The translations under genes and the position numbers were made by a program. Shown here one piece after another: positions 27,588 through 36,525 of a stretch of DNA of 64,000 nt. A model generated the notes under the pieces. It did no database searches and was not told the origin of the DNA. It worked only from the letters and a program-made list of their open reading frames with translations. How positions within the stretch are numbered: position 1 is the stretch's first letter; each line of letters begins with the position of its first letter. Source of the stretch: Cellulosilyticum lentocellum DSM 5427 (lineage in GTDB: Bacteria > Bacillota > Clostridia > Lachnospirales > Cellulosilyticaceae); contig NC_015275.1 of NCBI RefSeq assembly GCF_000178835.2, positions 3,307,001 to 3,371,000 of the forward strand, read 5' to 3'.

Positions 27588-28100
27588 ATGCAATTACCTG
27601 ATTTACCCAAGATTGGTTTACGTACAACTAAAACGGCATTAGCTGTTTTTTTATGCTTATCACTTTTTCCAGCTGAGCCTTTTTTTGCTTGTATGACTAC
27701 TATTTTCTGCTTGCAAGATACTTCTAGCAACTCTCGCAAGATGGCTTTTATTCGTGGTTTTGGTACAATACTTGGAGGTGCTATAGGTCTATGTTTTCTT
27801 TATGTATGCCGCTTTGTTAAACAAACGATTCCCATATCCTACTTAGGTACTTTATGTACTTACCTTATTATTGCATTAGGTATTATCACCATCATTTATC
27901 TTCTTAACCTACTTAAACGACAAGGATGCATCCCTATTGCTTGTATTGTGTTTTTAGCTGTAACAACAGCCAATGCCTATAAGGCACCTGTTCACTATAC
28001 TTTAAACCGTATTATTGAAACTTTATTTGGCATTATAATTGGTTTATTAGTTAATCATTTTGTCACTCCCCCAAAAGATTTTCATAAAAAGGTAGGCTAG
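27588..28100 (+). CDS. Aromatic acid exporter-family membrane protein (ArAE/DUF939)
   Basis: The 170-residue protein has about four membrane helices and the typical LPKIGLRTTKTALAVFL start followed by DTSSNSRKMAFIRGFGTILGG, matching the ArAE_1 membrane domain. The usual cytosolic C-terminal domain is absent, so this is a short form. An in-frame TTG at 27570 is possible, but the ATG at 27588 follows AAAGGA by nine bases. The downstream terminator of this gene is interrupted by an insertion sequence. Confidence 0.8.
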   Translation: MQLPDLPKIGLRTTKTALAVFLCLSLFPAEPFFACMTTIFCLQDTSSNSRKMAFIRGFGTILGGAIGLCFLYVCRFVKQTIPISYLGTLCTYLIIALGIITIIYLLNLLKRQGCIPIACIVFLAVTTANAYKAPVHYTLNRIIETLFGIIIGLLVNHFVTPPKDFHKKVG

Positions 28101-28227
28101 TGTTTATATTTAGCAGTGAAACAAATACTTTTTCTATCTTGCAAAAATGACTTCACGTAAAAATAAGTTAGCTTGTTAAATAACCAATGTCATTAAGTTA
28201 ACATTGTGATAGAAACGCATCCCTAGG

Positions 28228-28264
28228 AAAAGAAGTTGAAGATTTATTTCTTCAGCTTCTTTTT
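28228..28264 (-). terminator. Terminator after the transposase gene
   Basis: AAAAGAAGTTGAAGA pairs with TCTTCAGCTTCTTTT (one G-T pair) around a short loop, with T-rich flanks. It lies inside the left end of the element, downstream of the transposase on the minus strand. Confidence 0.75.
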
Positions 28265-28331
28265 CTATTTCCAGGTACCACAAATAGACAGATTTGCATC
28301 TGCCTCAAAATTTATATTCTTTTACAAAGAT

Positions 28332-29648
28332 TTATGCTACTCTATAAAGGAAGCCATGAAAAAGCTTGATAGTTAAGTTTCGTTCCCTATGCCTATTAGG
28401 CCGTACAGGAATGAGATTTCTTGCGATTATGACTTCTAAATCAGGTGATGTTGCTTTTCCATGATAGAATAACCTACACATATGCACTGCAACTGAGAAA
28501 TTTGCTTTATATGTATGCTTTCTTTGCTTTTTTTCAATGACTACGTGCCATGTAATCATTTCTGCAAAGTTATACATTATCATATGTGCATAGATTTCTT
28601 GTTGGATACACATCACCTTTTTTGAATGAAAATCTAACATTCCAATCGTATATTTCAAATCTCGAAAAGATGTTTCAATCCCCCAACGAGAAGCATACAG
28701 TTTTTTTACCTCATCAGGAGGATACTTTTCACTGTTTAGATTTGTAACTATTGTTTCATAGGAAGTTTCTGAAATAGGAAATCTCACTATTCGGAAGTGT
28801 AATTCATAGAATTTAGCAGGTTCAGATTTCTTGTTTTTAAGTGGTAAATAATCAAACGGTTGGGCTGAAGAAACACTTCGATAATGATTTTTGTCTTTGA
28901 AAAGTTCTTTGACTGCATTCGTTTTCTTTCTTGTAAGTTTTAAAGAAATATCAATATCAAAACAGTCTGTTTTGGGTAAATCCAATCCATTCTTTATACC
29001 ATTAATTCCATCTTTGACACGAATAAGAAAGAACCATCCTTTTTCTTGAATGTGAGCCATGCTGTTGAAAGATTCATAACCTCTATCAGCTATCACGAGT
29101 GCTTTAGGAATTTCAGAACGATCAACCATTTCTTGTAGAGCGTTATGTTCATTCTTTTCTTTAGATTTTTGTATTATCACATCATGATAAATAGAATAAT
29201 TTATATTATACAACGCATTTATATGCAGAAGATTATATGATTTTCTTCCATCTTTTCCAGAATGAAATGAATTTAAATCATCAGGATTGGTAGGAATCTG
29301 TACATCAGACCCATCAACAGCAAGTATGGGCATATCTTCATTAAAGTTATCTATAAGTTTACTTGAAAAGCCGTCAAATATCTTCTTAAACGCTTCAGGC
29401 TTTATCTTTTTTCTCTGCTGAACAAACGCAGAAGAAGTTGGTGTATCTGCAGATGCACCAAATAGATCTAATAATTCGTTTGTAAGGCTCCCACTTCCCA
29501 TTCCAATAATTCCAGCTAAAATTTTATTCATGGGCAATTTCCTTTTGCGTAAAAAATCACTACCTGGATTGGTACAATAATCTTGCGGATTGTCAGCTAT
29601 CTTTTGGATTTCATCTACTAAAAGCTTTTTAATTTGTTTGGGTTTCAT
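28332..29648 (-). CDS. IS4-family transposase
   Basis: The 438-residue DDE transposase carries the YREK signature Y(2)R(3)E(6)K as YASRWGIETSFRDLK. The first catalytic Asp is in LAVDGSDV and the second in VIADRGYES. It catalyses cut-and-paste movement of the surrounding element. A frame open up to 29714 would start inside a hairpin; the ATG at 29648, six bases after AAGGAGG, is the real start. No frameshift is seen, so it may be active. Confidence 0.94.
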   Translation of the reverse strand: MKPKQIKKLLVDEIQKIADNPQDYCTNPGSDFLRKRKLPMNKILAGIIGMGSGSLTNELLDLFGASADTPTSSAFVQQRKKIKPEAFKKIFDGFSSKLIDNFNEDMPILAVDGSDVQIPTNPDDLNSFHSGKDGRKSYNLLHINALYNINYSIYHDVIIQKSKEKNEHNALQEMVDRSEIPKALVIADRGYESFNSMAHIQEKGWFFLIRVKDGINGIKNGLDLPKTDCFDIDISLKLTRKKTNAVKELFKDKNHYRSVSSAQPFDYLPLKNKKSEPAKFYELHFRIVRFPISETSYETIVTNLNSEKYPPDEVKKLYASRWGIETSFRDLKYTIGMLDFHSKKVMCIQQEIYAHMIMYNFAEMITWHVVIEKKQRKHTYKANFSVAVHMCRLFYHGKATSPDLEVIIARNLIPVRPNRHRERNLTIKLFHGFLYRVA

Positions 29649-29687
29649 ATGTGTCCTCCTTGTAACTAAGTTTCCTTTAATTACAAG

Positions 29688-29732
29688 GGCCGCTCTCACT
29701 ACCTCTTTATTCAATCAGTAGTGAGAGCGGCC
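29688..29732. promoter_or_regulatory. Hairpin upstream of the transposase start
   Basis: GGCCGCTCTCACTAC (29688-29702) pairs perfectly with 29718-29732 around a 15-base loop. Hairpins in this place in IS4-type elements are known to form in transcripts read in from outside and to limit transposase translation. That role is inferred. Confidence 0.6.
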
Positions 29733-29766
29733 GCACATTTTCTTTGTCTTGTCAACTACTTTTTCA

Positions 29767-29810
29767 AAAAAAGATCCCTATACCATTTGATTGGTATAGA
29801 GATCTTTTTT
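29767..29810. terminator. Hairpin near the right end of the insertion sequence
   Basis: GATCCCTATACC pairs with GGTATAGAGATC (one mismatch), extended by A6/T6. It could stop transcription entering the element from the right. Confidence 0.7.
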
Positions 29811-29869
29811 CGTCATCTTAACTTAATGACATTGGTTAAATAACAAGCTAACTTATTTTTTACACTACT

Positions 29870-31792
29870 TTATTCTAAACAAGCATTAGGCCTGTTTTTC
29901 TTAATTACCTGTGAGATCCCTAATTCACGAATGCGATCGAAATAAGCATCACCAGAATGCTTTAATATAAAGTCAATTTCTTCTGTATAAAGAGGCATAA
30001 CATTATAAATGTAAGTTGTTTTTTCTCCCTCTTTAAAGGTATAAAACTTCATATCCTCTTGAACAACAGGTGGATAAATCAGCATACCACATAAATCACT
30101 ACCGCTATAATAAGGCGTTCTCTCTTCTCCATTTCCAACTGCATGTCCCCAGCCTAAATAGCTATTAGTCAGTCTTGGATACATTGCTAAATCTCTTAGG
30201 CTTTGTAGTAACCAACTATTTTCTTCTTTTAAAAATCCTTCATCTGAAATATCAAAGCTTTTATCTATAAACATAACAAGCTCTGCATAAGCATTTCCTT
30301 TAAGATACTCTGGTACATTCATAGGCAGATAACGCATGCCATTGGTCACTAGGGCATTAAACTTTTCCCCTTGGAAAGATAAGATATCTATAGGAGGATC
30401 AGTTGGCGTTATTTGTTTATAAATGCTTTCAAATTCTCCTAAGGAACGTTCTAAGTGATTCATATAGCTTGGTTCTTCTTTAAACTTCGTTACAACCCCT
30501 TCTTTTGAGTCTACTACTTTTTTCGCGGGCTTAGAATTGCTATCAGCAGCTTCTAAATCCGCAACTTTAATAATAGCCGTCTTACTTAGATCTTCTTGCT
30601 CCTCTGTAGCTTCTAAATCTTTTAAATTAATAATAGCTGTTTGATTTAAATCGACTTGGTTACTTTCTTGTTCTATCTTTTCTATAGGAAATCTAGTTGT
30701 TTTACTTAAGTCTTCTTTTTGATGTGCTAAGGACATAATAGCTGCTTCACTCAAGTCTTTATTTTGTTCCTCCATAGGAATAATAGCTGTCTTGTTTAAA
30801 TCCTCTGAAAAACTAGCTTTTTCATCTAGCTTAGTCGTTTTACTACTAATCTCAGTTTCTACTTCTTTTTCTTCTAGTTCTTCTATCCCTTGTATCATCT
30901 GATATGCTAAACCACCCTCTGATTCTTCAGTAGCTGGTAACTTACTTATCGATTCTTCTACGACTTGTTCCAGATCATCATCATCTTCTTCTTCGTCTTC
31001 TATTACCTCACCTTTCATATAATGAATACCTGCATATAAAAGATAAATAATCGCTCCAAAAATATAAACAACTTTGAAAACAGGTTGTAACAAGCCATCT
31101 GCTACTACATTAATACAGTTATAAGTCCCGTGTATAATGATGCAAATCCATAAATTATTAGTCCAATAATAAAGTAAGCTTAAATAAAGACCTATCCCAA
31201 ATGATACCATGGCTACCTGACTTATATTACCTGCAAATAAACTTTCAAAATTAGTTTCTAGCATGGTAAGGGGCACATGAATCAACATAAAAAGCAAAGT
31301 AGCTCCTAAAATCGATAGAAAGGCTTTTCTTCCCGTTAGCTTTAAAAAGTCATTCAAGATACATCCTCTATAAATCACTTCTTGTAAAAAAGCAGTACTT
31401 ACAAAAAAGATTAAAACATGAGTTATGATATAAGTGACACTATAAGCACTTTTTCCTCCTGAGATATAATTGAGTGCATAAGTAATACCAGCTGCTATAC
31501 CTAGGTAGCATAAACTGCTTAATAATGAAAAAATATTTTCTTTAAAACTTATAATACCCATTTCTTTATAAGCATTTTTAAAAATAAGATGATTGACTAA
31601 TATAATAATTAAGAAACCTTCTATGACCATATAAATGACTTCACTAATAAGCCATTGGTATTCTCCGCGTAACCCACCTATAGTAGCGCCTATAGGTACT
31701 GCTATTCTAAATAACAGCATAAGGATTTCTAATGCGAATAAGGTCACAAGCTGTCCTATGTATTTCATTCGAGATTCTCTTTCTTCTGCCAA
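29870..31792 (-). CDS. CPBP intramembrane protease fused to a SUFU-like domain
   Basis: The 640-residue protein has three parts. Residues 1-260 are a multi-pass CPBP (Abi) domain with Glu138/Arg142 (QEVIYRG, a variant of EExxxR), His172 (FMLIHVP) and His221/Asn225 (HGTYN). Residues 262-445 are an acidic, disordered linker with five DL(S/N)-type repeats at about 331, 346, 361, 381 and 401 (for example DLNKTAII). Residues 447-640 resemble the suppressor-of-fused fold, ending in NVMPLYTEEIDFIL and a KKNRPNA tail. SUFU proteins in bacteria are known as immunity proteins of polymorphic toxins. Translation starts at TTG behind AAGGAGG. The fusion is unfamiliar to me. Confidence 0.75.
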   Translation of the reverse strand: MAEERESRMKYIGQLVTLFALEILMLLFRIAVPIGATIGGLRGEYQWLISEVIYMVIEGFLIIILVNHLIFKNAYKEMGIISFKENIFSLLSSLCYLGIAAGITYALNYISGGKSAYSVTYIITHVLIFFVSTAFLQEVIYRGCILNDFLKLTGRKAFLSILGATLLFMLIHVPLTMLETNFESLFAGNISQVAMVSFGIGLYLSLLYYWTNNLWICIIIHGTYNCINVVADGLLQPVFKVVYIFGAIIYLLYAGIHYMKGEVIEDEEEDDDDLEQVVEESISKLPATEESEGGLAYQMIQGIEELEEKEVETEISSKTTKLDEKASFSEDLNKTAIIPMEEQNKDLSEAAIMSLAHQKEDLSKTTRFPIEKIEQESNQVDLNQTAIINLKDLEATEEQEDLSKTAIIKVADLEAADSNSKPAKKVVDSKEGVVTKFKEEPSYMNHLERSLGEFESIYKQITPTDPPIDILSFQGEKFNALVTNGMRYLPMNVPEYLKGNAYAELVMFIDKSFDISDEGFLKEENSWLLQSLRDLAMYPRLTNSYLGWGHAVGNGEERTPYYSGSDLCGMLIYPPVVQEDMKFYTFKEGEKTTYIYNVMPLYTEEIDFILKHSGDAYFDRIRELGISQVIKKNRPNACLE

Positions 31793-31872
31793 TTTTCTTC
31801 CTCCTTATCCTACTATCTTTTCTTATTATACGACAAACAAAAGAAATTAAGCTAGAGGATTTTTATCATTAT

Positions 31873-32235
31873 TTAGTGGCGAAGAAGTGCCTTTGCTATT
31901 AAACCTAACCCGCCAAAAGTACCACCAAACATTAAGATATAATCTATCAAACTGGTTGCATGAAAAATAATATTTAAACTAAGTATGATTTGAATCATAA
32001 TGACAATAGCACCAATAGCAGTAATAATCCAACCTATAGGTGATTTATGATTAAAAAAGATAATAGCAATACCTACTAATAACGGAATCGTTACTGCTCC
32101 TCCTGGCAAATTGAACCCAAATAACTGCTTAATCCATATAACTCCAATAGTAGTATTTTTAAAAATGTTATAAAGCCCTATAATAACTAGTACAACTCCA
32201 ATTCCAAAATCACGTATAGATGTATCCTTAGACAT
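31873..32235 (-). CDS. Small four-helix membrane protein
   Basis: The 120-residue protein has four hydrophobic helices and begins with a soluble segment followed by FGIGVVLVIIGLYNIF, a pattern like the LiaI/LiaF-type transmembrane region found in envelope-stress systems. No other domain is present. It lies 80 bp upstream of the CPBP-SUFU gene on the same strand and may be co-transcribed. Function is unknown. Confidence 0.6.
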   Translation of the reverse strand: MSKDTSIRDFGIGVVLVIIGLYNIFKNTTIGVIWIKQLFGFNLPGGAVTIPLLVGIAIIFFNHKSPIGWIITAIGAIVIMIQIILSLNIIFHATSLIDYILMFGGTFGGLGLIAKALLRH

Positions 32236-32380
32236 ATACTCTCCCCACTTTCATTTATTGAAGATTAGAACGATTGGGCTAGTATTACAACCCAATAGTT
32301 TAAATATTTATAATTATTTTACTATAAATATAAATATTCATCAATGCAATAATACTATGACAAGTATTCTGCTTAAAACA

Positions 32381-32414
32381 AAAAGCCAAAAGGACCTTTA
32401 TCCTTTTGGCTTTT
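32381..32414 (-). terminator. Terminator after the gene at 32429
   Basis: A 14-bp perfect stem (AAAAGCCAAAAGGA with TCCTTTTGGCTTTT) and a 6-base loop are followed on the minus strand by TTGTTTT. Confidence 0.9.
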
Positions 32415-32428
32415 CAATTTAACTTACT

Positions 32429-32716
32429 TTATAACATAATAGCGTAATCATAGGCTTTATCTTCTTTTATCATTTGCTCTATTACCTTAGCTGCATCTTG
32501 GTTTTTCTCTAAGACACATTCGTTCAGCCAATAAGCGATTGCATCACCACGATAACAAACGCCACAATGTGTATCATCTATCCAAAAAGGATGATTAATA
32601 CTTTCATCATAAATCCAGTTATTAAACCTTCTAATAAGCGTATCCATATCTAATGATACACCATCCGGACAATAAATATAATCTGCATCATAATCAAAAT
32701 CTACTTTGATAACCAT
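32429..32716 (-). CDS. Small hypothetical cytosolic protein
   Basis: This 95-residue acidic protein is rich in Asp, Tyr and Trp (VDFDYDADYIYCPDG ... FWIDDTHCGVCYRGDAIAYW), without signal or membrane segments. AGGAGG lies nine bases before the ATG at 32716; a longer frame starting at 32740 would begin upstream of that site. I do not recognise the family. Confidence 0.65.
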   Translation of the reverse strand: MVIKVDFDYDADYIYCPDGVSLDMDTLIRRFNNWIYDESINHPFWIDDTHCGVCYRGDAIAYWLNECVLEKNQDAAKVIEQMIKEDKAYDYAIML

Positions 32717-32792
32717 CTGTTTGTTCCTCCTTATTTTCATTATCCATTTCCGTCTTCATTGCCTATTGGCACTTATTCTTAGCTTTCCCATT

Positions 32793-33989
32793 TTATATAC
32801 GCACATACGTTTTATCACCTTTATAACTTAGGAAATACTTACTTATTTTATATCCAATACCAACACAGATTACTAAAACAAGTCCTAGTAAAACAAAGGT
32901 CACTTTCAATCCAACTAAATCACCTATTACTCCTGATAGTGGAAAAAATAAAATCATCATAATAGAAAACGCCATGCTTTGTACTGAAATTAAAGTAGCT
33001 CGTTGTTTTGAAGGTATGAGTTTGTTCATAGCTCCACTACTAATCGGTTGTAAAACAGCTGTTAATCCACCTATAAAGCAAAATAGCACTATACTAAACC
33101 ACTGCTCACTCCAATAAAAGCCTACCATACATACCGCTATGAGTAAAGCTACTATAGTTGTAGTATGGTGCCTTAATTTCTTAACTAAGTAATTAGAGGC
33201 CAAAGCCCCTCCTCCAGCTAAAACACTATTGAGTAAGAAAATAATGGCAATGCCTACTTTACTCACTCCTTGTTCTGCAAAATACTGCTGTCCATAGAAA
33301 TAAATAATAGCTGAAATCGCTAAAATGATTGGATAATAGACTAGCAAAAAGGCTAGTTCCATATTAGCTTTAATAAGCTGCATAGTTAACTTAAAGTGCA
33401 CTCTAAAACTAACTTTTTCCTCTTTTTCATAAATAAGAGCTTCTTCAAAACCTAAAGCTAATAACAGTGCCACTATAGTAAAAATAATAGCAATACTATA
33501 GCTTAACAGGTACGATCTTTCAGCTAGTAATGCGCCTAAAAAAGCACCTATACCTTGAGTCACTTCTATAATAAAATTCAAACGACCATTTACTTTAACA
33601 TACTGTTCTTCTTTTCCAAGTTGCTTTAAGCTATCATAAACCAGTGCTTCTTCTGAGCCTGAGCTTAGATTGAAAGAAGCGGCTGAAAAAATGAAGCTTA
33701 TCGCAAAACCCCAAAAACCATTAGCACTAATCATTAGAAGGGTGGCTATTAAAGCACTTATCCTACTTAATACAATTGTTTTCTTTCTACCTAATAAATC
33801 CGCTATAGCACCTGTTGGAATCTCGAAGAGCATACTAGTCAAATGAAATATGCCTTCTAAAAGTCCAATCTCAGCTAAATTCATCCCTCTATAAGCTAAA
33901 TATAACACCCAAATGGAACTCGTCATATCCATGCACTTAATGCCAGTATAAATATAATTAATAAAAATATTTCTTTGTATACGTTTCAT
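32793..33989 (-). CDS. MFS transporter, multidrug-efflux type
   Basis: The 398-residue protein has twelve predicted helices, with the MFS motif A between helices 2 and 3 (GAIADLLGRKKTIVLSR). Such short MFS proteins in Firmicutes export antibiotics or metabolites. The gene is preceded by a 37-codon leader peptide gene and a hairpin (34039-34069), suggesting translation-coupled attenuation, as known for antibiotic resistance exporters. Start and ribosome binding site (AGGAG, six-base spacing) are clear. Confidence 0.88.
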   Translation of the reverse strand: MKRIQRNIFINYIYTGIKCMDMTSSIWVLYLAYRGMNLAEIGLLEGIFHLTSMLFEIPTGAIADLLGRKKTIVLSRISALIATLLMISANGFWGFAISFIFSAASFNLSSGSEEALVYDSLKQLGKEEQYVKVNGRLNFIIEVTQGIGAFLGALLAERSYLLSYSIAIIFTIVALLLALGFEEALIYEKEEKVSFRVHFKLTMQLIKANMELAFLLVYYPIILAISAIIYFYGQQYFAEQGVSKVGIAIIFLLNSVLAGGGALASNYLVKKLRHHTTTIVALLIAVCMVGFYWSEQWFSIVLFCFIGGLTAVLQPISSGAMNKLIPSKQRATLISVQSMAFSIMMILFFPLSGVIGDLVGLKVTFVLLGLVLVICVGIGYKISKYFLSYKGDKTYVRI

Positions 33990-34038
33990 ATTTCGCTCCT
34001 ATTTTTCTCTGTTTTATTGGTTTCTTTTTTGCACAATA

Positions 34039-34069
34039 AAAGAGGTCCTTCTTTTGAAGAAACCTCTTT
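34039..34069 (-). promoter_or_regulatory. Possible attenuator hairpin before the MFS gene
   Basis: On the minus strand AAAGAGGT...CTTC pairs with GAAG...ACCTCTTT (8 + 4 bp with a small internal bulge), followed by TATTG, a poor T tract. An upstream segment overlapping the leader codons (34133-34143) can pair with 34073-34083 just before this hairpin (9 of 11 positions plus G-T), so alternative folds depending on leader translation are possible. Confidence 0.5.
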
Positions 34070-34107
34070 AGAGTTGGAGCTACTTACCTAAAAAAAGCTT
34101 AATGTCA

Positions 34108-34221
34108 TCACTTTTTTCTAAAAAAAGGCATAGTATCCCCAACCCACAGTAACATACCTGTTTTTGACATACTGCTACTTGCCATTGGGGTGTATCCTTG
34201 TTTGATAGCAAAAAGTTTCAT
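34108..34221 (-). CDS. 37-residue leader peptide upstream of the MFS exporter
   Basis: The peptide begins MKLFAIKQGYTPMASSSMSK and ends GDTMPFFRKK. It has no signal peptide and no cysteine. An AAAGGAG ribosome binding site lies eight bases upstream and a promoter (TACAAT with TTGTAT, 17 bp apart) just before it. Position and size fit a regulatory leader whose translation controls the downstream hairpin and exporter. A small functional peptide substrate of the transporter is the alternative. Confidence 0.65.
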   Translation of the reverse strand: MKLFAIKQGYTPMASSSMSKTGMLLWVGDTMPFFRKK

Positions 34222-34257
34222 AACATAAGCTCCTTTCTTTTTTATCACTATGTTTGC

Positions 34258-34286
34258 ATTGTACTATATCACATTGTCAAATACAA
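34258..34286 (-). promoter_or_regulatory. Promoter of the MFS leader unit
   Basis: On the minus strand TTGTAT (34281-34286) and TACAAT (34258-34263) are 17 bp apart, just past the stop codon of the upstream phosphoglycerol transferase gene. This gives the leader-MFS unit its own transcript. Confidence 0.6.
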
Positions 34287-34289
34287 TGC

Positions 34290-36263
34290 TTATTCTTTTA
34301 TAGCTGATAAAATCTTTTCGTAATAATTTTCTTCCAGTACCTTGGCTGAATAGTAAAACTTAGCATCTACTGTATCAATCATATCTCTTACATAATCTTC
34401 ATCTACATCAGCACCTATAGCTGTGGTAAACTCCTTGGTTAAGGCATTATAACGCCCTTTACCTGTAATAAAGTTACGACTATAAAGCATCACTAATGGC
34501 TCTGAAGAAGAGAAAATATCTGTTCCTACAAATAATCTAGAATCATACTCAAGGCCCATTAAGTTAGATAAGGTTGGTAATACATCTAGGCTAGAACAAG
34601 GCTTATCGATTACTGTAGGTGTCATGCCAGGTGTATAAAGAAGAAAAGTACTTTTATAAATACCAAAATCTTCATCTACTGTTTTACCAGCTAGTTCGCT
34701 AATATACTCATTATTAAGACCATAAGGATAATGATCTGGTGTAATTGCAATTAAAGTATGGTCTAATACGCCAGCTTCTTCTAATTGCTTTAATAAACTT
34801 TCTATAGCCCTATCTAATTCAATCTGACAAGCTAAATAAGCTTTGGCTGTCTCTGATAAGTCTAAGTCTTTGACTAAATCCTCATTTTTCTTAGACATGT
34901 CATTTTCTGAGAAGGAATAATTCATATGACCACTTACTGTCATATAGTACGTATGAAAAGGTGCATCATGAACATACTCGGCTGCAGATTCATCCATCAT
35001 TTCTACATCAGACTCTGGCCAAGCTTCTTCTATATCTAACCCTTTTCCCTTAGCTCTATAATCATAGCCAAGGTTAGGATGAGAAATATCTCTATCATAA
35101 TAATCATAGTCATGGTCATGGAACGCCATAGTCTTATAGCCTTCCTTTGCAAGCTGATTTCCTAAAGTAAATGGCATTGCGTTAGCTCCAGAACTTGCCA
35201 TACTCCATATACCACTCTTTGGAATTTGCCCTGTACATAGAGCATATTCACCATCTGAAGTGCTTAATTCCCATAATGGCGTATAGAAATTTGTAAACTG
35301 ATAGCCTTCTTTGGAAAGCTTATAAAGTGTTGGTGTTAAATCTTCTCTGATAGCATAAGGTGAGAAGCCTTCCGCTGTAATCGTAATCAAATTATAACCT
35401 TTGTATTTCCCCGTATATTCATTTTTAGCTGTAGGCTTTACGTTTTTAAAGTAAGTATGCATAGCTTTCATCTCTTCTGAATCTGCTTCTGCAATAAGTT
35501 TATCAAAATCAATATCTAACTCATTATAATCAACATTTTCTTCTACATTCTCGCTCATAGCTGGTACGCTACTATCTGGAAAATCCATATCATCATCAGG
35601 TGCTTGTGAAAGCAGAACAACTTCTTGATTGCTTTCTGTTAGACCTGGGTTCCAGTCAAATAAAGTACGCTTAGCATCTAATCTTAAAGTCGTCATAAGG
35701 CCAAGCTTTTCTGCTGCAATAATAGGATAATGATGCTGATAATATAAATCATAAGGAGAATAAGCATCCTTCGCTCCTAAATGAAGGAACCCTACAGCAA
35801 TCAATTGTGCTAGTATTGCTATACCTCCTAAAGCAAATCTTTCTTTAGTCTTTACTACTTTAAATGGTTTAATCCACTTTTTAACAATAAGTAATAATAC
35901 AAATGGTACAAGCATTAATGAGATTGGTCCTATATCATTCTTTAATTTAATCATGATAATTTCCCAGAATTCAAAAACCTGACCTGCATTAGATGCTGAA
36001 TATAAGGTATAAAACATCCTAAAAATCTTATAGTAAATGAACTGTGATATAAAAACAAAAGTAATCACACCTAATAAAGTGCAACCTACCGTATTCCTTT
36101 TTTCTTCTTTGAAAGCCGTACAAATCAAATAGCATAATACACCTACTGGCACAGCAAATAATAAGCTATAAAACAGTCCTGAACTTAAAAATTTGCCACT
36201 AAACACTATTCGAAAAACACTTTCTAAATAGTAAAGTGCTGCAATTAAATAAATGAGTAACAT
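34290..36263 (-). CDS. LtaS-like phosphoglycerol transferase/sulfatase-family protein
   Basis: The 657-residue protein has about five N-terminal helices (residues 1-190), then an extracellular alkaline-phosphatase-fold domain. The nucleophile region reads WELSTSDGEYALCTG (threonine as in LtaS) and metal-site segments include FHDHDYDYYDRD and TVSGHMNYS. LtaS-type enzymes polymerise glycerol phosphate on lipid anchors outside the membrane. The upstream TTG at 36311 would add 16 charged residues before the first helix; ATG at 36263 is preferred, though its ribosome binding site is weak. Confidence 0.87.
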   Translation of the reverse strand: MLLIYLIAALYYLESVFRIVFSGKFLSSGLFYSLLFAVPVGVLCYLICTAFKEEKRNTVGCTLLGVITFVFISQFIYYKIFRMFYTLYSASNAGQVFEFWEIIMIKLKNDIGPISLMLVPFVLLLIVKKWIKPFKVVKTKERFALGGIAILAQLIAVGFLHLGAKDAYSPYDLYYQHHYPIIAAEKLGLMTTLRLDAKRTLFDWNPGLTESNQEVVLLSQAPDDDMDFPDSSVPAMSENVEENVDYNELDIDFDKLIAEADSEEMKAMHTYFKNVKPTAKNEYTGKYKGYNLITITAEGFSPYAIREDLTPTLYKLSKEGYQFTNFYTPLWELSTSDGEYALCTGQIPKSGIWSMASSGANAMPFTLGNQLAKEGYKTMAFHDHDYDYYDRDISHPNLGYDYRAKGKGLDIEEAWPESDVEMMDESAAEYVHDAPFHTYYMTVSGHMNYSFSENDMSKKNEDLVKDLDLSETAKAYLACQIELDRAIESLLKQLEEAGVLDHTLIAITPDHYPYGLNNEYISELAGKTVDEDFGIYKSTFLLYTPGMTPTVIDKPCSSLDVLPTLSNLMGLEYDSRLFVGTDIFSSSEPLVMLYSRNFITGKGRYNALTKEFTTAIGADVDEDYVRDMIDTVDAKFYYSAKVLEENYYEKILSAIKE

Positions 36264-36456
36264 CCTACCGTCCCTCTCTTTTTCCCCATAGCATTCTATT
36301 TTAAATATCAAATTCTAATATATCATAAATTCTGTTGCAATCAACCATTTAAATGACTAAACTTCCTGGCAATTTTTATAAGTTATTAGCTATTTTAACA
36401 AGAAAATTTTCTACTGGTACATTCTTAATCAAATTTTAACAATTAAAATTTTAACA

Positions 36457-36486
36457 TTGACTTAATATTATACTTATGTATATAAT
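36457..36486 (+). promoter_or_regulatory. Promoter of the ABC exporter leader region
   Basis: TTGACT (36457-36462) and TATAAT (36481-36486) are 18 bp apart. The transcript would begin near 36493 and read through the leader peptide gene and attenuator. Confidence 0.75.
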
Positions 36487-36525
36487 AATCACAGATTTCA
36501 AATTTTAAAGAAGGAGGTAGGACTA

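Larger units (their letters stand above)
28185..29834 (-). mobile_element. IS4-family insertion sequence, IS231-like ends
   Basis: The element is 1650 bp, with perfect 17-bp terminal inverted repeats CAATGTCATTAAGTTAA (28185-28201 and 29818-29834). It is flanked by a perfect 10-bp direct repeat GTTAAATAAC (28175-28184 and 29835-29844). A single transposase gene fills it. The ends resemble those of IS231, which also makes 10-12 bp duplications. Intact ends, duplication and reading frame indicate a recent insertion. Confidence 0.93.
28157..29863. terminator. Terminator hairpin split by an insertion sequence
   Basis: The arm at 28157-28174 (GTAAAAATAAGTTAGCTT) is complementary to 29845-29863 (AAGCTAACTTATTTTTTAC). 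With one copy of the 10-bp target duplication as loop, the pre-insertion site was a long AT-rich hairpin with a T tract, a rho-independent terminator between the convergent genes ending at 28100 and 29870. The insertion element now fills its loop. Confidence 0.85.
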
